Source of the DNA: Lelliottia nimipressuralis
GTDB taxonomy: Bacteria > Pseudomonadota > Gammaproteobacteria > Enterobacterales > Enterobacteriaceae
DNA length: 64,000 bases
Assembly (NCBI RefSeq): GCF_004115925.1
Contig: NZ_SDDX01000011.1
Location: 1 to 64,000, forward strand
Direction: 5' to 3'
This document shows, one piece after another, positions 55,176 to 64,000 of the stretch; position 1 is the stretch's first letter, and each line of letters opens with the position of its first letter. The translations under genes and the position numbers were made by a program. The notes under the pieces are model-generated. The model worked only from the letters and a program-made list of their open reading frames with translations, did not search any database and was not told the DNA's origin.

Positions 55176-55228
55176 TTACTTTCAAAACGAAGGCAATTAA
55201 CACAACATGAGTTTAATTTTGAAAGTAA
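55176..55228. promoter_or_regulatory. Perfect 12-bp inverted repeat, candidate operator
   Basis: TTACTTTCAAAA at 55176-55187 and TTTTGAAAGTAA at 55217-55228 are exact reverse complements, 29 bp apart, ending just before the aldolase ribosome binding site. They share the CTTTCA core with the upstream repeats and would flank the operon promoter. Confidence 0.7.
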
Positions 55229-56092
<864 letters not shown>

Positions 56093-56116
56093 TTCCTGAC
56101 ATGAAGGAGCAAAGTC

Positions 56117-57031
56117 GTGATCTATACGCTGACGTTGAATGCCGCTGTTGATATGAATATTTTCAGCGCCCCCCTGCGACCGGCGATCGTTAACCGCACG
56201 CAGCACACGGAGTATTGCCCAAATGGAAAAGGCGTCAATGTTTCGCTGGTTCTGCAACACTTCGCCACACCGAGCCATATTCTTGGCATTTTCGGCGGCT
56301 TTACAGGCCGCTACATCGTTGACCAGATCCGTCTACGTAAAATAGCGATCACCCCGGCGTGGGTCAGTGAACCCACGCGCATCAACGTCTTTATTCATGA
56401 TGGTCAGCAGGAGTACAAACTCGTCAACCCAGGAACCTGGATCGATGATGAATGTAAACAGCAGATCCTTGATCACCTCTCCCCCCTGCAAAACGGCGAT
56501 TATCTGGTGATAAGCGGCAGCCTTCCACCGGGTATTGAAAGTCGCTATTACGCAGAAATCATGGCGCTTTGTCAGCAGAAAGGCTGCGAGGTGATCCTGG
56601 ACATCAGCCATCCGGCGCTGCGCCAGCTTCTCGAATTCCAGCCGCTATTGATCAAACCGAACGATGATGAACTGCGTGAGATCTTTGGCCTCAGGGTGGA
56701 TTCACCGGAGACGTTAAAACAAGCCATGAGGACGCTCCACCAGCTCGGGGCCCGTCACGTGCTGCTGACCCTTGGCGCAAGAGGGATGTTTTTTTCCGAT
56801 GGACAATCGCAATGGTTTTGCCCGGCCCCTGCGATTGCGCTTATCAGTTCAGCCTGTGCGGGTGATGCTGCCCTCGCCGCTTTTCTTAGCGTCTGGCTGC
56901 CCGGCGGCAGCGTGCTTGACGCGCTCACGCTTGCCAGCGCGACGGGCGCAGACGTTGCAGGCTCCGCCGGATTAGGTCTGCTTAATCGTATAGAACACCT
57001 ACGCACACACCTCAAAGTCGTCACATTATAA
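56117..57031 (+). CDS. 1-phosphofructokinase-family kinase, probable tagatose-1-phosphate kinase
   Basis: A 304-aa LacC/FruK-type kinase that would convert the ketose 1-phosphate made by the PTS into the 1,6-bisphosphate used by the aldolase. The GTG start at 56117 follows AAGGAGC. Motifs: MIYTLTLNAAVDMN at the start, PNGKGVNVSLVL at 35-46, SGSLPPGI, and the catalytic loop. That loop reads CAGD at 247-250 instead of the usual GAGD; the base Asp250 is kept but the first glycine of the anion hole is replaced. In Klebsiella oxytoca the equivalent is described as part of a tagatose pathway. Confidence 0.88.
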   Translation: MIYTLTLNAAVDMNIFSAPLRPAIVNRTQHTEYCPNGKGVNVSLVLQHFATPSHILGIFGGFTGRYIVDQIRLRKIAITPAWVSEPTRINVFIHDGQQEYKLVNPGTWIDDECKQQILDHLSPLQNGDYLVISGSLPPGIESRYYAEIMALCQQKGCEVILDISHPALRQLLEFQPLLIKPNDDELREIFGLRVDSPETLKQAMRTLHQLGARHVLLTLGARGMFFSDGQSQWFCPAPAIALISSACAGDAALAAFLSVWLPGGSVLDALTLASATGADVAGSAGLGLLNRIEHLRTHLKVVTL

Positions 57032-57041
57032 AGGTCTGAAA

Positions 57042-58454
57042 ATGAAAAAAATCATTGCAGTGACCGGCTGCCCTACCGGTATCGCGCATACCTTCATGGC
57101 GGAAGAAGCCCTGAAAACAGCCGCGAAGAAGCTGAATATTGCGATAAAAATTGAAACCAACGGTGCATCCGGCGTGGAGAACACTATCACTTCCGACGAT
57201 TTAACCGACATTTACGGGGTCATTATCGCTGCCGATAAAGACGTGAACGCTGATCGTTTCAACGGGCTCCCTGTGCTGGAGGTGCCAGTCAAAGAGGCTA
57301 TTCACCATCCCGCCGATCTCATCAATAAAGTGGTCCATGGACAGGCAGCAATTCGCCAGGGGAACTGCGCTTTAAACGTCACTAATGAAGTTCAGGCCAG
57401 CGAATCTGTCGGCAGGCAAGTCTATAAGCATCTGATGAGCGGTGTATCGAACATGCTGCCATTTGTGGTGGCGGGCGGGATCCTGATTGCGATCTCCTTC
57501 CTGTGGGGCATCTTCTCTGCCGACCCGAACTCACCGCAGTACAACGTTATCGCCGCCACGCTGATGAAAGTAGGCCAGCAGGCATTTTCAATTATGGTGC
57601 CGGTCTTTACGGCCTACATTGCCTACTCTATTTCCGGGCGACCGGGGTTGGTGGCCGGGTTTGTCGGCGGCCTGCTTGCCAATGCTACCGGGGCCGGATT
57701 CCTGGGCGGGATTATCGCCGGTTTTGCCGCAGGCTATTTTATGCTACTGGTTCGCCACTGGCTCGAAGGTCTGCCACGCCAGTATGAAGGGCTGAAATCC
57801 ATTTTCATTATGCCGCTGGTCGGGGTACTGGTCATTGGCGTACTAATGGTACTTCTCGGTAAACCGGTCGCAGCCATTAATACGGGCATGATGGCCTGGC
57901 TAAGCTCTTTGCAGGAAGCCAACCCAATTCTGCTGGGGATAGTGGTCGGTGCCATGTGCTCCTTCGACTTCGGCGGCCCGGTCAATAAAGCGGCCTATGT
58001 AACCGGTACACTGCTTCTAGGACAAGGTAACTACTTCTTTATGGCGGGTGTCTCCGCCGCGTGTATTACCCCCCCGCTGGTGATTGCTCTGGCCACGACT
58101 TTCTTCCCGAAAGGGTTTAGTGAAGAAGAACGCGCCGCCGGGATGGTTAACTATATCCTTGGCTGCACGCACATCACCGAAGGGGCGATCCCCTTTGCCG
58201 CGAAAGATCCTCTGCGCGTCATCCCGATGATGATGATCGCTTCGTCGATCTCCGCAGTACTCAGCTATAGCCTGCACATTCAGGTACCTGCCCCGCACGG
58301 TGGCTTCTTAATTCTGCCATTAGTGAGCAAACCTCTCGCCTGGGTGCTGTGCATTCTCGCCGGATCGGCCTGCGGCGCTGTGATGCTGGGTGTGTGGCGC
58401 CTGTGGCAAAAACGTGCTCAGGTTCACGCTTCACTGGCGAATGCGATCAAATAA
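57042..58454 (+). CDS. PTS fructose-family EIIBC, probable tagatose transporter
   Basis: A 470-aa inner-membrane permease that takes up and phosphorylates a ketose. The EIIB domain (residues 1-100) has the phosphorylated Cys10 in TGCPTGIAHTF; the EIIC domain (about 125-465) has about ten membrane segments with GRPGLVAGFVGG and SFDFGGPVNKAAY. The ATG follows AGGTC closely. It starts 10 bp after the kinase and works with the EIIA-HPr protein encoded next. Tagatose is inferred from the aldolase and kinase; fructose cannot be excluded. Confidence 0.93.
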   Translation: MKKIIAVTGCPTGIAHTFMAEEALKTAAKKLNIAIKIETNGASGVENTITSDDLTDIYGVIIAADKDVNADRFNGLPVLEVPVKEAIHHPADLINKVVHGQAAIRQGNCALNVTNEVQASESVGRQVYKHLMSGVSNMLPFVVAGGILIAISFLWGIFSADPNSPQYNVIAATLMKVGQQAFSIMVPVFTAYIAYSISGRPGLVAGFVGGLLANATGAGFLGGIIAGFAAGYFMLLVRHWLEGLPRQYEGLKSIFIMPLVGVLVIGVLMVLLGKPVAAINTGMMAWLSSLQEANPILLGIVVGAMCSFDFGGPVNKAAYVTGTLLLGQGNYFFMAGVSAACITPPLVIALATTFFPKGFSEEERAAGMVNYILGCTHITEGAIPFAAKDPLRVIPMMMIASSISAVLSYSLHIQVPAPHGGFLILPLVSKPLAWVLCILAGSACGAVMLGVWRLWQKRAQVHASLANAIK

Positions 58455-58465
58455 GGAGAATAACG

Positions 58466-59278
58466 ATGGAACTGACCCAGAGCGATATCCAGTTTAATCA
58501 CCATATTCATAGCAAAAGCGAAGCGCTGCGCGCCGTTTCTGCCGCGCTGGAGCTGGCAGGACTGGCCCGGAGCGACTACCTGGCAGGGCTGGAAGCACGC
58601 GAACAGCAAATCAGCACTTTTCTTGGCAATGGAATCGCCATCCCACACGGCACACCCCAGAGCCGCGATGCAGTGCTCAAAACCGGCGTCAGTGTATTGG
58701 TCTGCCCACAGGGCGTTGACTGGGGCGAAGGACAAACGGCGCGGCTGATCGTCGGTATCGCTGCACAGGATAACGAACATCTCGATATTCTCCGCCAGCT
58801 AACTCACGCTCTTGGCGACGACAATGTCCCTGCCGCTCTCGCCCGTGCTACCACGCCGCGAGAAGTGCTGGACGTCCTTGCCGGAAATTACACAGCGGAA
58901 GAGACGAATAATGACGAACAGCTGACGTTTGATGAAGAGGCCACTTTCACCCTGCGCAATCCGCATGGTCTTCATGCCAGACCGGGCGCAATCCTGGTGA
59001 AAACGGTCAAACAGTGGCCCGCAGAAGTATTCGTGGAAAACCTGGATACGCGTTCACCCGTAGTCGATGCCCGTAATCTGATGCGCGTCGTGTCTCTGGG
59101 CGCGAAACAAGGGCATCGTTTGCGGTTCAGGGTGAAAGGAAAAGAGGCTCGCGCCGCGTTACACGCGATCGGCGAAGCCTTTGAAGGGGGTTTGGGCGAA
59201 ATGGCCGCGCACCCGCAGCATCTGGATAAAGAACCTGTCAGGACGAAACGCGGCTGGTTATCACGGCTGTTTGGCTAA
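58466..59278 (+). CDS. PTS EIIA-HPr (FPr-like) fusion protein
   Basis: A 270-aa cytoplasmic phosphocarrier. The EIIA domain (residues 1-145) carries the active His61 in GIAIPHGTP; the HPr domain (about 158-245) carries His170 in NPHGLHARPGA. The regulatory Ser46 of HPr is replaced (DARNLM), as in other FPr-type proteins. The start at 58466 follows AAGGAGAATAACG, 11 bp after the EIIBC stop; a longer frame begins inside the EIIBC gene. Unlike E. coli FruB there is little linker between the domains. The C-terminus is a basic tail, RGWLSRLFG. Confidence 0.93.
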   Translation: MELTQSDIQFNHHIHSKSEALRAVSAALELAGLARSDYLAGLEAREQQISTFLGNGIAIPHGTPQSRDAVLKTGVSVLVCPQGVDWGEGQTARLIVGIAAQDNEHLDILRQLTHALGDDNVPAALARATTPREVLDVLAGNYTAEETNNDEQLTFDEEATFTLRNPHGLHARPGAILVKTVKQWPAEVFVENLDTRSPVVDARNLMRVVSLGAKQGHRLRFRVKGKEARAALHAIGEAFEGGLGEMAAHPQHLDKEPVRTKRGWLSRLFG

Positions 59279-59285
59279 TAGAGAT

Positions 59286-59308
59286 GAGCGTAGGCCTAAC
59301 CTGCGCTC
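59286..59308 (+). terminator. Terminator of the tagatose operon
   Basis: GAGCGTAGG-CCTAA-CCTGCGCTC forms a 9-bp stem with one G-U pair, followed by ACTCTTTT. It overlaps the stop of the convergent agaR gene. Confidence 0.7.
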
Positions 59309-60116
59309 ACTCTTTTACCCGCACCACTTCAATCCCCGAACGCTGAAGCTCCTGTAAGCTCTCAGCCGGAATACCTTCGTCGGTGATGATCATATCGATA
59401 CGCGGGGTATCGATGATTTTATGCAGGCTTGAGCGATTGAACTTGCTGGAATCGGTCACCACGATTATCCGCTCCGCCACTTCGCACATCTTACGGTTCA
59501 GCCGGGCTTCATCTTCATTGTGTGTACTGACGCCACGGTCCGTATCGATAGCATCCACCCCCAGGAACAGCAGATCGAAATGGTAGTTTTGCAGCGACTG
59601 CTCAGCCTGATCGCCGTAGAACGACTGCGACTGACGACGCAGATGCCCGCCGGTCATCAGCAACTCGACGCCTTCCGCTTCCAGCAGCGCATTCGCCACG
59701 TTCATGCCGTTGGTCATGGCGATCACGTCCGTATGTTGGCGTAACATGCGCGCAATTTCATAGGTCGTGGTGCCGGAGTCGAGAATGATGCGGTGACCTG
59801 GTTTGATCAGATTGGCTGCCGCCTGGGCGATGCTGCGTTTGACCGCCGTATTGAGTGAGCTTTTATCTTCGACGGAAGGCTCCAGCCCCGGCGTGTTGCC
59901 ATCGCAGATCAGCGCGCCGCCGTAGGCACGAACGGCGATACCCTGTTTTTCCAGGAAAGCGAGATCGTTGCGGATCGTCACCGTTGATACGCCATACAGC
60001 AGCGAAAGATCGTTCACCTGCACGCTACCCTGCTGCCGCAACCTCTGGATAATTTGTTCACGCCTTTCGCTGGTGCCGGTCACACGTTTCTCCGTGGAGG
60101 ATTCGGTGCTGCTCAT
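59307..60116 (-). CDS. agaR: aga regulon repressor AgaR (DeoR family)
   Basis: AgaR represses the N-acetylgalactosamine and galactosamine genes; a galactosamine phosphate is the likely inducer. It is a 269-aa DeoR-type protein with winged helix at residues 18-75 ([27 protein letters not shown]) and a phosphate sensor with [15 protein letters not shown] and [25 protein letters not shown] precedes the ATG. Divergent from kbaZ; the 250-bp gap has four AgaR-type sites. Confidence 0.96.
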   Translation of the reverse strand: MSSTESSTEKRVTGTSERREQIIQRLRQQGSVQVNDLSLLYGVSTVTIRNDLAFLEKQGIAVRAYGGALICDGNTPGLEPSVEDKSSLNTAVKRSIAQAAANLIKPGHRIILDSGTTTYEIARMLRQHTDVIAMTNGMNVANALLEAEGVELLMTGGHLRRQSQSFYGDQAEQSLQNYHFDLLFLGVDAIDTDRGVSTHNEDEARLNRKMCEVAERIIVVTDSSKFNRSSLHKIIDTPRIDMIITDEGIPAESLQELQRSGIEVVRVKE

Positions 60117-60134
60117 GCGAGCTCCTTTAAGAAA

Positions 60135-60336
60135 ATCTTTCGTTTCATTTCGTTTTATCTATTAACGCCTTTCTTTTAGGGGAATGCAAGCCCCATCCCG
60201 CTTCCGACATCCTATTCTCTTCGAGCTGAAACCTTTCATTATGTTTCTTTTGTGAAACAGATCGGAAAACCATTATCTTTCGTTTTATTTTTATAAGACC
60301 ATCACGCAGTATAAAGTGAAATAAAACGAAAGATTA
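60135..60336. promoter_or_regulatory. Four AgaR-type operators between agaR and kbaZ
   Basis: Sites with the CTTTCGTTTYATTT core lie at about 60135-60158 (next to agaR), 60232-60254 (divergent, CTTTCATTATGTTTC), 60273-60297 and, inverted, 60313-60336 (AAATAAAACGAAAG). They follow the CTTTC-TTT phasing of the known E. coli AgaR box. A weak CRP-like TGTGA at 60250-60254 overlaps the second site. Confidence 0.8.
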
Positions 60337-60366
60337 GCACTCAAACCATCCAACGTGGAGAGGAAA

Positions 60367-61662
60367 GTGAAACATCTTATTGAAATGGTGGAATTGCACA
60401 AAGCAGGGGCAGACAACGGAATTTACGCCGTCTGTTCCGCACATCCACTGGTACTTGAAGCCGCGATTCGCTTCGCTCGCGATCATCACACCGCCCTGCT
60501 GGTTGAGGCCACTTCCAACCAGGTGGATCAGTTCGGCGGCTACACGGGTATGACACCCGCCGATTTTCACGCTTTTGTCAGCCAGCTTGCCAGCGGGCTG
60601 AATTTCCCCCTGTCGCAGCTGATTTTAGGCGGCGATCATCTCGGCCCTAATCGCTGGCAAAACCTCACCGCCAGTGAAGCGATGGCCAACGCCGACGATC
60701 TGATCAAAAGCTACGTGGCCGCTGGATTTACAAAGATCCACCTCGATTGCAGCATGTCATGCGAGGACGATCCGGTGCCGCTCACGGACGCCATCGTCGC
60801 CGAGCGCGCCGCACGGCTGGCGAAGATCGCCGAACAGACCTGCCGCGAGCGCTTTGGTGAGTCAGACCTGGTGTACGTGATTGGCACAGAAGTGCCGGTT
60901 CCCGGCGGTGCTCACGAGACGCTAACCGAACTGGAAGTGACCACACCACAAGCCGCTCGCGCCACGCTGGAAGCCCATCGTCACGCCTTTGAAAAACAGG
61001 GGCTGAGCGCAGTCTGGCCACGCATTATCGGGCTGGTTGTGCAGCCTGGCGTTGAGTTCGACCATACCCATGTGATCGACTATCGCCCGGAAAACGCCGT
61101 TGCGCTCAGTGAAATGGCAAAATCCTGGGATTCACTGGTCTTTGAAGCGCACTCCACCGACTACCAGACGCCACAGGCGCTGCGCCAGCTGGTAAAAGAT
61201 CACTTCGCGATTTTGAAAGTCGGCCCGGCTCTCACTTTCGCCCTGCGCGAAGCGCTGTTCTCACTCGCCGCTATTGAAGAAGAGCTGCTGCCGGCCAAAG
61301 CCAGCTCGGGCCTGCGTCAGGTGCTTGAAAGCGTGATGCTCGACCGCCCGGAATACTGGCAAAGCCACTACCACGGCGACGGCAACGCTCGTCGGCTGGC
61401 GCGCGGCTACAGCTATTCGGATCGCGTTCGCTACTACTGGCCGGACAGTCAGATCGACGACGCCTTCGAACGGCTGGTGCGCAATCTGGCGGATGAGCCG
61501 ATTCCCCTTCCGCTCGTGAGCCAATACCTGCCGCTGCAATATCGAAAAGTTCGCGAGGAGGCTCTCAAGGCGACGCCACGGGAACTCATTATCGACCACA
61601 TTCAGGACATACTGCGCCAGTATCACGCAGCCTGTCAGGGCGCGTCGTCCCAAAACGCATAA
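60367..61662 (+). CDS. kbaZ: Tagatose-bisphosphate aldolase non-catalytic subunit KbaZ
   Basis: KbaZ (AgaZ) supports the catalytic KbaY in cleaving tagatose 1,6-bisphosphate. It is a 431-aa GatZ/KbaZ-family protein with a GTG start at 60367 after GGAGAGGAAA; the residues [21 protein letters not shown] and [16 protein letters not shown] open it, and [13 protein letters not shown] follows near 95. First gene of the aga transport operon. It may also serve the KbaY/GatY-type aldolase of the tagatose cluster just upstream, which lacks its own partner. Confidence 0.96.
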   Translation: MKHLIEMVELHKAGADNGIYAVCSAHPLVLEAAIRFARDHHTALLVEATSNQVDQFGGYTGMTPADFHAFVSQLASGLNFPLSQLILGGDHLGPNRWQNLTASEAMANADDLIKSYVAAGFTKIHLDCSMSCEDDPVPLTDAIVAERAARLAKIAEQTCRERFGESDLVYVIGTEVPVPGGAHETLTELEVTTPQAARATLEAHRHAFEKQGLSAVWPRIIGLVVQPGVEFDHTHVIDYRPENAVALSEMAKSWDSLVFEAHSTDYQTPQALRQLVKDHFAILKVGPALTFALREALFSLAAIEEELLPAKASSGLRQVLESVMLDRPEYWQSHYHGDGNARRLARGYSYSDRVRYYWPDSQIDDAFERLVRNLADEPIPLPLVSQYLPLQYRKVREEALKATPRELIIDHIQDILRQYHAACQGASSQNA

Positions 61663-61681
61663 CAACGAAGAGGATAATGCC

Positions 61682-62155
61682 ATGCCAAACATTGTCTTAT
61701 GCCGCATCGATGAACGTTTAATCCACGGCCAGGTCGGCGTTCAGTGGGTGGGATTCGCAGGCGCGAATCTGGTGCTGGTCGCTAATGATGACGTCGCTGA
61801 GGATTCGGTCCAGCAAAACCTGATGGAAATGGTGCTGGCGGAGGGGATCGCGGTGCGTTTCTGGTCCCTGCAAAAAGTGATCGACAACATTCATCGCGCC
61901 GCCGACCGACAGAAAATCCTGCTGGTCTGCAAGTCACCGGCCGATTTCCTGACCCTCGTTGAGGGCGGCGTGCCCGTGAAACGTATCAATGTAGGAAACA
62001 TGCACTACGCCAATGGCAAACAACAAATTGCCAAAACGGTCTCTGTTGACGCCGGTGATATTGCGGCATTTAGCGGCCTGAAAGCCGCCGGGGTGGAATG
62101 CTTCGTGCAGGGCGTCCCGACAGAACCCGCTTTGGAGCTCTTTAAACTACTCTGA
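61682..62155 (+). CDS. agaV: PTS EIIB, N-acetylgalactosamine-specific, AgaV
   Basis: A 157-aa mannose-family (sorbose-type) EIIB that passes phosphate to the incoming amino sugar. The phosphorylated His15 lies in RIDERLIHGQVGVQW. A second conserved stretch is KRINVGNMHYANGK. AACGAAGAGGATAATGCC precedes the start. It follows kbaZ by 19 bp and precedes the EIIC gene by 10 bp. Confidence 0.95.
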   Translation: MPNIVLCRIDERLIHGQVGVQWVGFAGANLVLVANDDVAEDSVQQNLMEMVLAEGIAVRFWSLQKVIDNIHRAADRQKILLVCKSPADFLTLVEGGVPVKRINVGNMHYANGKQQIAKTVSVDAGDIAAFSGLKAAGVECFVQGVPTEPALELFKLL

Positions 62156-62165
62156 GGGATTCACA

Positions 62166-62945
62166 ATGGAAATCAGTCTGTTGCAGGCATTTGCGTTGGG
62201 CATTCTCGCCTTTATCGCGGGCCTGGATATGTTCAACGGATTAACGCATATGCACCGCCCGGTGGTGCTTGGGCCGTTGGTGGGCCTGATTCTGGGCGAT
62301 CTGCATACGGGTATTCTGACCGGCGGGACGCTGGAATTAGTGTGGATGGGGCTGGCACCGCTGGCGGGCGCGCAGCCGCCGAACGTCATTATCGGTACTA
62401 TTGTCGGGACGACGTTCGCCATTACCACGGGCGTAAAACCGGAAGTCGCGGTGGGTGTGGCGGTGCCGTTCGCTGTTGCGGTTCAGATGGGGATTACTTT
62501 CCTGTTCTCGGTCATGTCCGGCGTGATGGCGCGCTGCGACCGGATGGCGGCGAACGCCGACACCAACGGGATCGAGCGGGTGAACTATCTCGCACTCCTG
62601 GCACTGGGGATCTTCTATTTTCTTTGCGCATTCCTGCCGATTTACTTCGGGGCAGAGCACGCGAAAACGGCCATTGATGTTCTGCCTGCCCGTCTGATTG
62701 ACGGTCTGGGCATGGCAGGCGGCATCATGCCTGCGATTGGTTTTGCCGTGCTGCTGAAAATCATGATGAAAAACGTCTACATCCCCTATTTCATCCTTGG
62801 TTTTGTCGCCGCCGCCTGGCTCAAACTGCCGGTGCTGGCCATTGCTGCGGCGGCGCTGGCGATGGCGCTGATCGATTTTCTGCGTAAAACACCTGAACCG
62901 GCCACGCCGGTCGCCCAGAAAGAGGAATTCGAAGATGGCATCTAA
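62166..62945 (+). CDS. agaW: PTS EIIC, N-acetylgalactosamine-specific, AgaW
   Basis: A 259-aa integral membrane EIIC of the mannose/sorbose family with about six to eight hydrophobic segments, beginning MEISLLQAFALGILAFIAG. The substrate-region motif GGTLELVWMGLAPLAGAQPPN is typical of the family (shown in part). Its end overlaps the EIID start by 11 bases. In K-12 agaW is truncated; here it looks complete. Confidence 0.94.
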   Translation: MEISLLQAFALGILAFIAGLDMFNGLTHMHRPVVLGPLVGLILGDLHTGILTGGTLELVWMGLAPLAGAQPPNVIIGTIVGTTFAITTGVKPEVAVGVAVPFAVAVQMGITFLFSVMSGVMARCDRMAANADTNGIERVNYLALLALGIFYFLCAFLPIYFGAEHAKTAIDVLPARLIDGLGMAGGIMPAIGFAVLLKIMMKNVYIPYFILGFVAAAWLKLPVLAIAAAALAMALIDFLRKTPEPATPVAQKEEFEDGI

Positions 62946-63813
62946 TCAAACCACCCTGCCGACCGTCTCCGAAACCGACGAGACGCTTCTGTCCGGCGTG
63001 AACGAAAATATCTATGAAGATCAGACTATCGGTGCGGAGCTGACGAAAAAGGATATCAACCGTGTGGCCTGGCGTTCGATGCTGCTGCAGGCATCGTTCA
63101 ACTACGAGCGTATGCAGGCCTCAGGCTGGCTGTACGGCCTGCTTCCGGCGCTAAAAAAAATCCACACCAACAAACGCGATCTGGCGCGCGCCATGAAGGG
63201 GCATATGGGGTTCTTCAACACCCATCCGTTCCTGGTGACCTTTGTGATCGGCATTATTCTCGCGATGGAGCGCTCGAAGCAGGACGTGAACAGCATTCAG
63301 AGCACCAAGATTGCGGTGGGCGCGCCGCTCGGCGGGATTGGCGATGCCATGTTCTGGCTGACGCTGCTGCCGATTTGCGGCGGTATCGGCGCCAGTCTTG
63401 CGCTGCAAGGCTCAATTCTTGGCGCAGTCGTGTTTATTGTGATGTTCAACGTGGTACACCTGGGTCTGCGTTTTGGTCTGGCACACTATGCTTATCGTAT
63501 GGGCGTCGCCGCCATTCCATTGATTAAGGCCAACACCAAAAAGGTCGGCCACGCGGCTTCCATCGTCGGGATGACCGTAATTGGTGCGCTGGTTGCCACC
63601 TATGTGCGCCTGAATACCACGCTTGAGATCACCGCAGGGGACGCGGTGGTGAAACTGCAAACCGACGTGATCGACAAGCTGATGCCTGCGTTTCTGCCGC
63701 TGGTCTATACCCTGACCATGTTCTGGCTGGTCCGCCGTGGCTGGAGCCCGTTACGCCTCATCGGCATTACGGTGGTGCTTGGCGTGGTAGGTAAATTCTG
63801 TCACTTCCTGTGA
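62935..63813 (+). CDS. agaE: PTS EIID, N-acetylgalactosamine-specific, AgaE
   Basis: A 292-aa EIID of the mannose family, required with EIIC for transport. The central QASFNYERMQASGWLYGLLPAL and FNTHPFLVTFVIGIILAMER, and the GAPLGGIGDAMFW motif, are hallmarks; membrane segments are at the C-terminal half. K-12 lacks agaE and agaF through a deletion, whereas strains such as E. coli C have them; this genome has the full AgaVWEF arrangement. Confidence 0.94.
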   Translation: MASNQTTLPTVSETDETLLSGVNENIYEDQTIGAELTKKDINRVAWRSMLLQASFNYERMQASGWLYGLLPALKKIHTNKRDLARAMKGHMGFFNTHPFLVTFVIGIILAMERSKQDVNSIQSTKIAVGAPLGGIGDAMFWLTLLPICGGIGASLALQGSILGAVVFIVMFNVVHLGLRFGLAHYAYRMGVAAIPLIKANTKKVGHAASIVGMTVIGALVATYVRLNTTLEITAGDAVVKLQTDVIDKLMPAFLPLVYTLTMFWLVRRGWSPLRLIGITVVLGVVGKFCHFL

Positions 63814-63830
63814 ATACAAAGAGGTCTTAG

Positions 63831-64000
63831 ATGTTAAGCATTATTTTGACGGGCCACGGTGGGTTTGCCAGCGGGCTGGAAAAAGCGATGAAGCAGATCC
63901 TCGGTGAGCAGGAGCAGTTTGTCGCCATCGACTTTCCCGACACCTCCACCACTGCCCTGCTGACCTCGCAGCTGGAACGGGCGATCGCCGATTTGGGTGA
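63831..64000 (+). CDS. agaF: PTS EIIA, AgaF, cut by the window end
   Basis: The first 56 residues of a mannose-type EIIA, with the expected phosphorylated His9 in ILTGHGGFASGL. AGAGGTCTTAG precedes the ATG, 17 bp after agaE. The rest, and presumably agaA, agaS, kbaY and others, lies outside the window. Confidence 0.93.
   Translation, partial: MLSIILTGHGGFASGLEKAMKQILGEQEQFVAIDFPDTSTTALLTSQLERAIADLG

Overview
The window is a stretch of enterobacterial chromosome, most likely Enterobacter or a close relative such as Lelliottia or Leclercia. The coding DNA is GC-rich, most proteins are near-identical to their E. coli K-12 counterparts as I recall them, and gene order follows K-12 from the ileX/nfeF area through fadH, rlmG, alx, uxaCA, exuTR, yqj, tdc, rnpB, gar and aga. 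Against that backbone there are several insertions, losses and one frameshift. No CRISPR array, insertion sequence or prophage was seen.

Layout. 1-2.9 kb: a degenerate tRNA-Ile2 end, an unrecognised small protein, a coiled-coil J-domain-like protein, and the iron-linked nfeF/nfeR pair with shared operators. 3.4-8.7 kb: two chemoreceptor genes, each behind a clear sigma-28 promoter, then putrescine aminotransferase patA with a sigma-54 promoter and an NtrC-type site. 8.7-17.2 kb: a complete AI-2 quorum-sensing locus (lsrACDBFG divergent from lsrR-lsrK) in the patA-fadH interval, where K-12 carries ebg. 17.3-18.7 kb: an AT-rich two-gene DUF3289/DUF943 cassette. 18.9-25.6 kb: fadH, rlmG, ygjP, ygjR, alx with its yybP-ykoY-type leader, ygjV; the K-12 neighbours ygjQ and sstT are missing. 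25.7-31.3 kb: hexuronate catabolism (uxaA, uxaC, exuT, exuR) with CRP and ExuR-like sites. 31.6-38.1 kb: envelope and stress genes yqjA, mzrA, yqjCDEK, yqjF, yqjG, yhaH, yhaJ, yhaK. 38.2-45.7 kb: a Spy-like periplasmic protein and a shortened tdcABCDE operon in which tdcC has a one-base frameshift and tdcF/tdcG are absent. 46.4-46.8 kb: RNase P RNA. 46.8-53.1 kb: galactarate/glucarate catabolism (garPLRK and garD). 53.1-59.3 kb: a PTS-based ketose (probably D-tagatose) cluster between garD and agaR. 59.3-64 kb: agaR and the start of the N-acetylgalactosamine/galactosamine operon (kbaZ, agaV, agaW, agaE, agaF partial), cut by the window end.

How the parts work together. Much of the window is inducible carbon use: hexuronates, galactarate, a tagatose-type ketose, amino sugars, threonine/serine under anaerobiosis, and putrescine under nitrogen limitation. 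CRP-like sites are visible before tdcA, garD, exuT and the tagatose operon. The tagatose and aga modules converge on tagatose 1,6-bisphosphate: the first has a GatY/KbaY-type aldolase without a GatZ/KbaZ subunit, and kbaZ lies 4.3 kb downstream in the aga operon. The least explained elements are the DUF3289/DUF943 pair, the J-domain-like protein with its small neighbour, and the tagatose operators.
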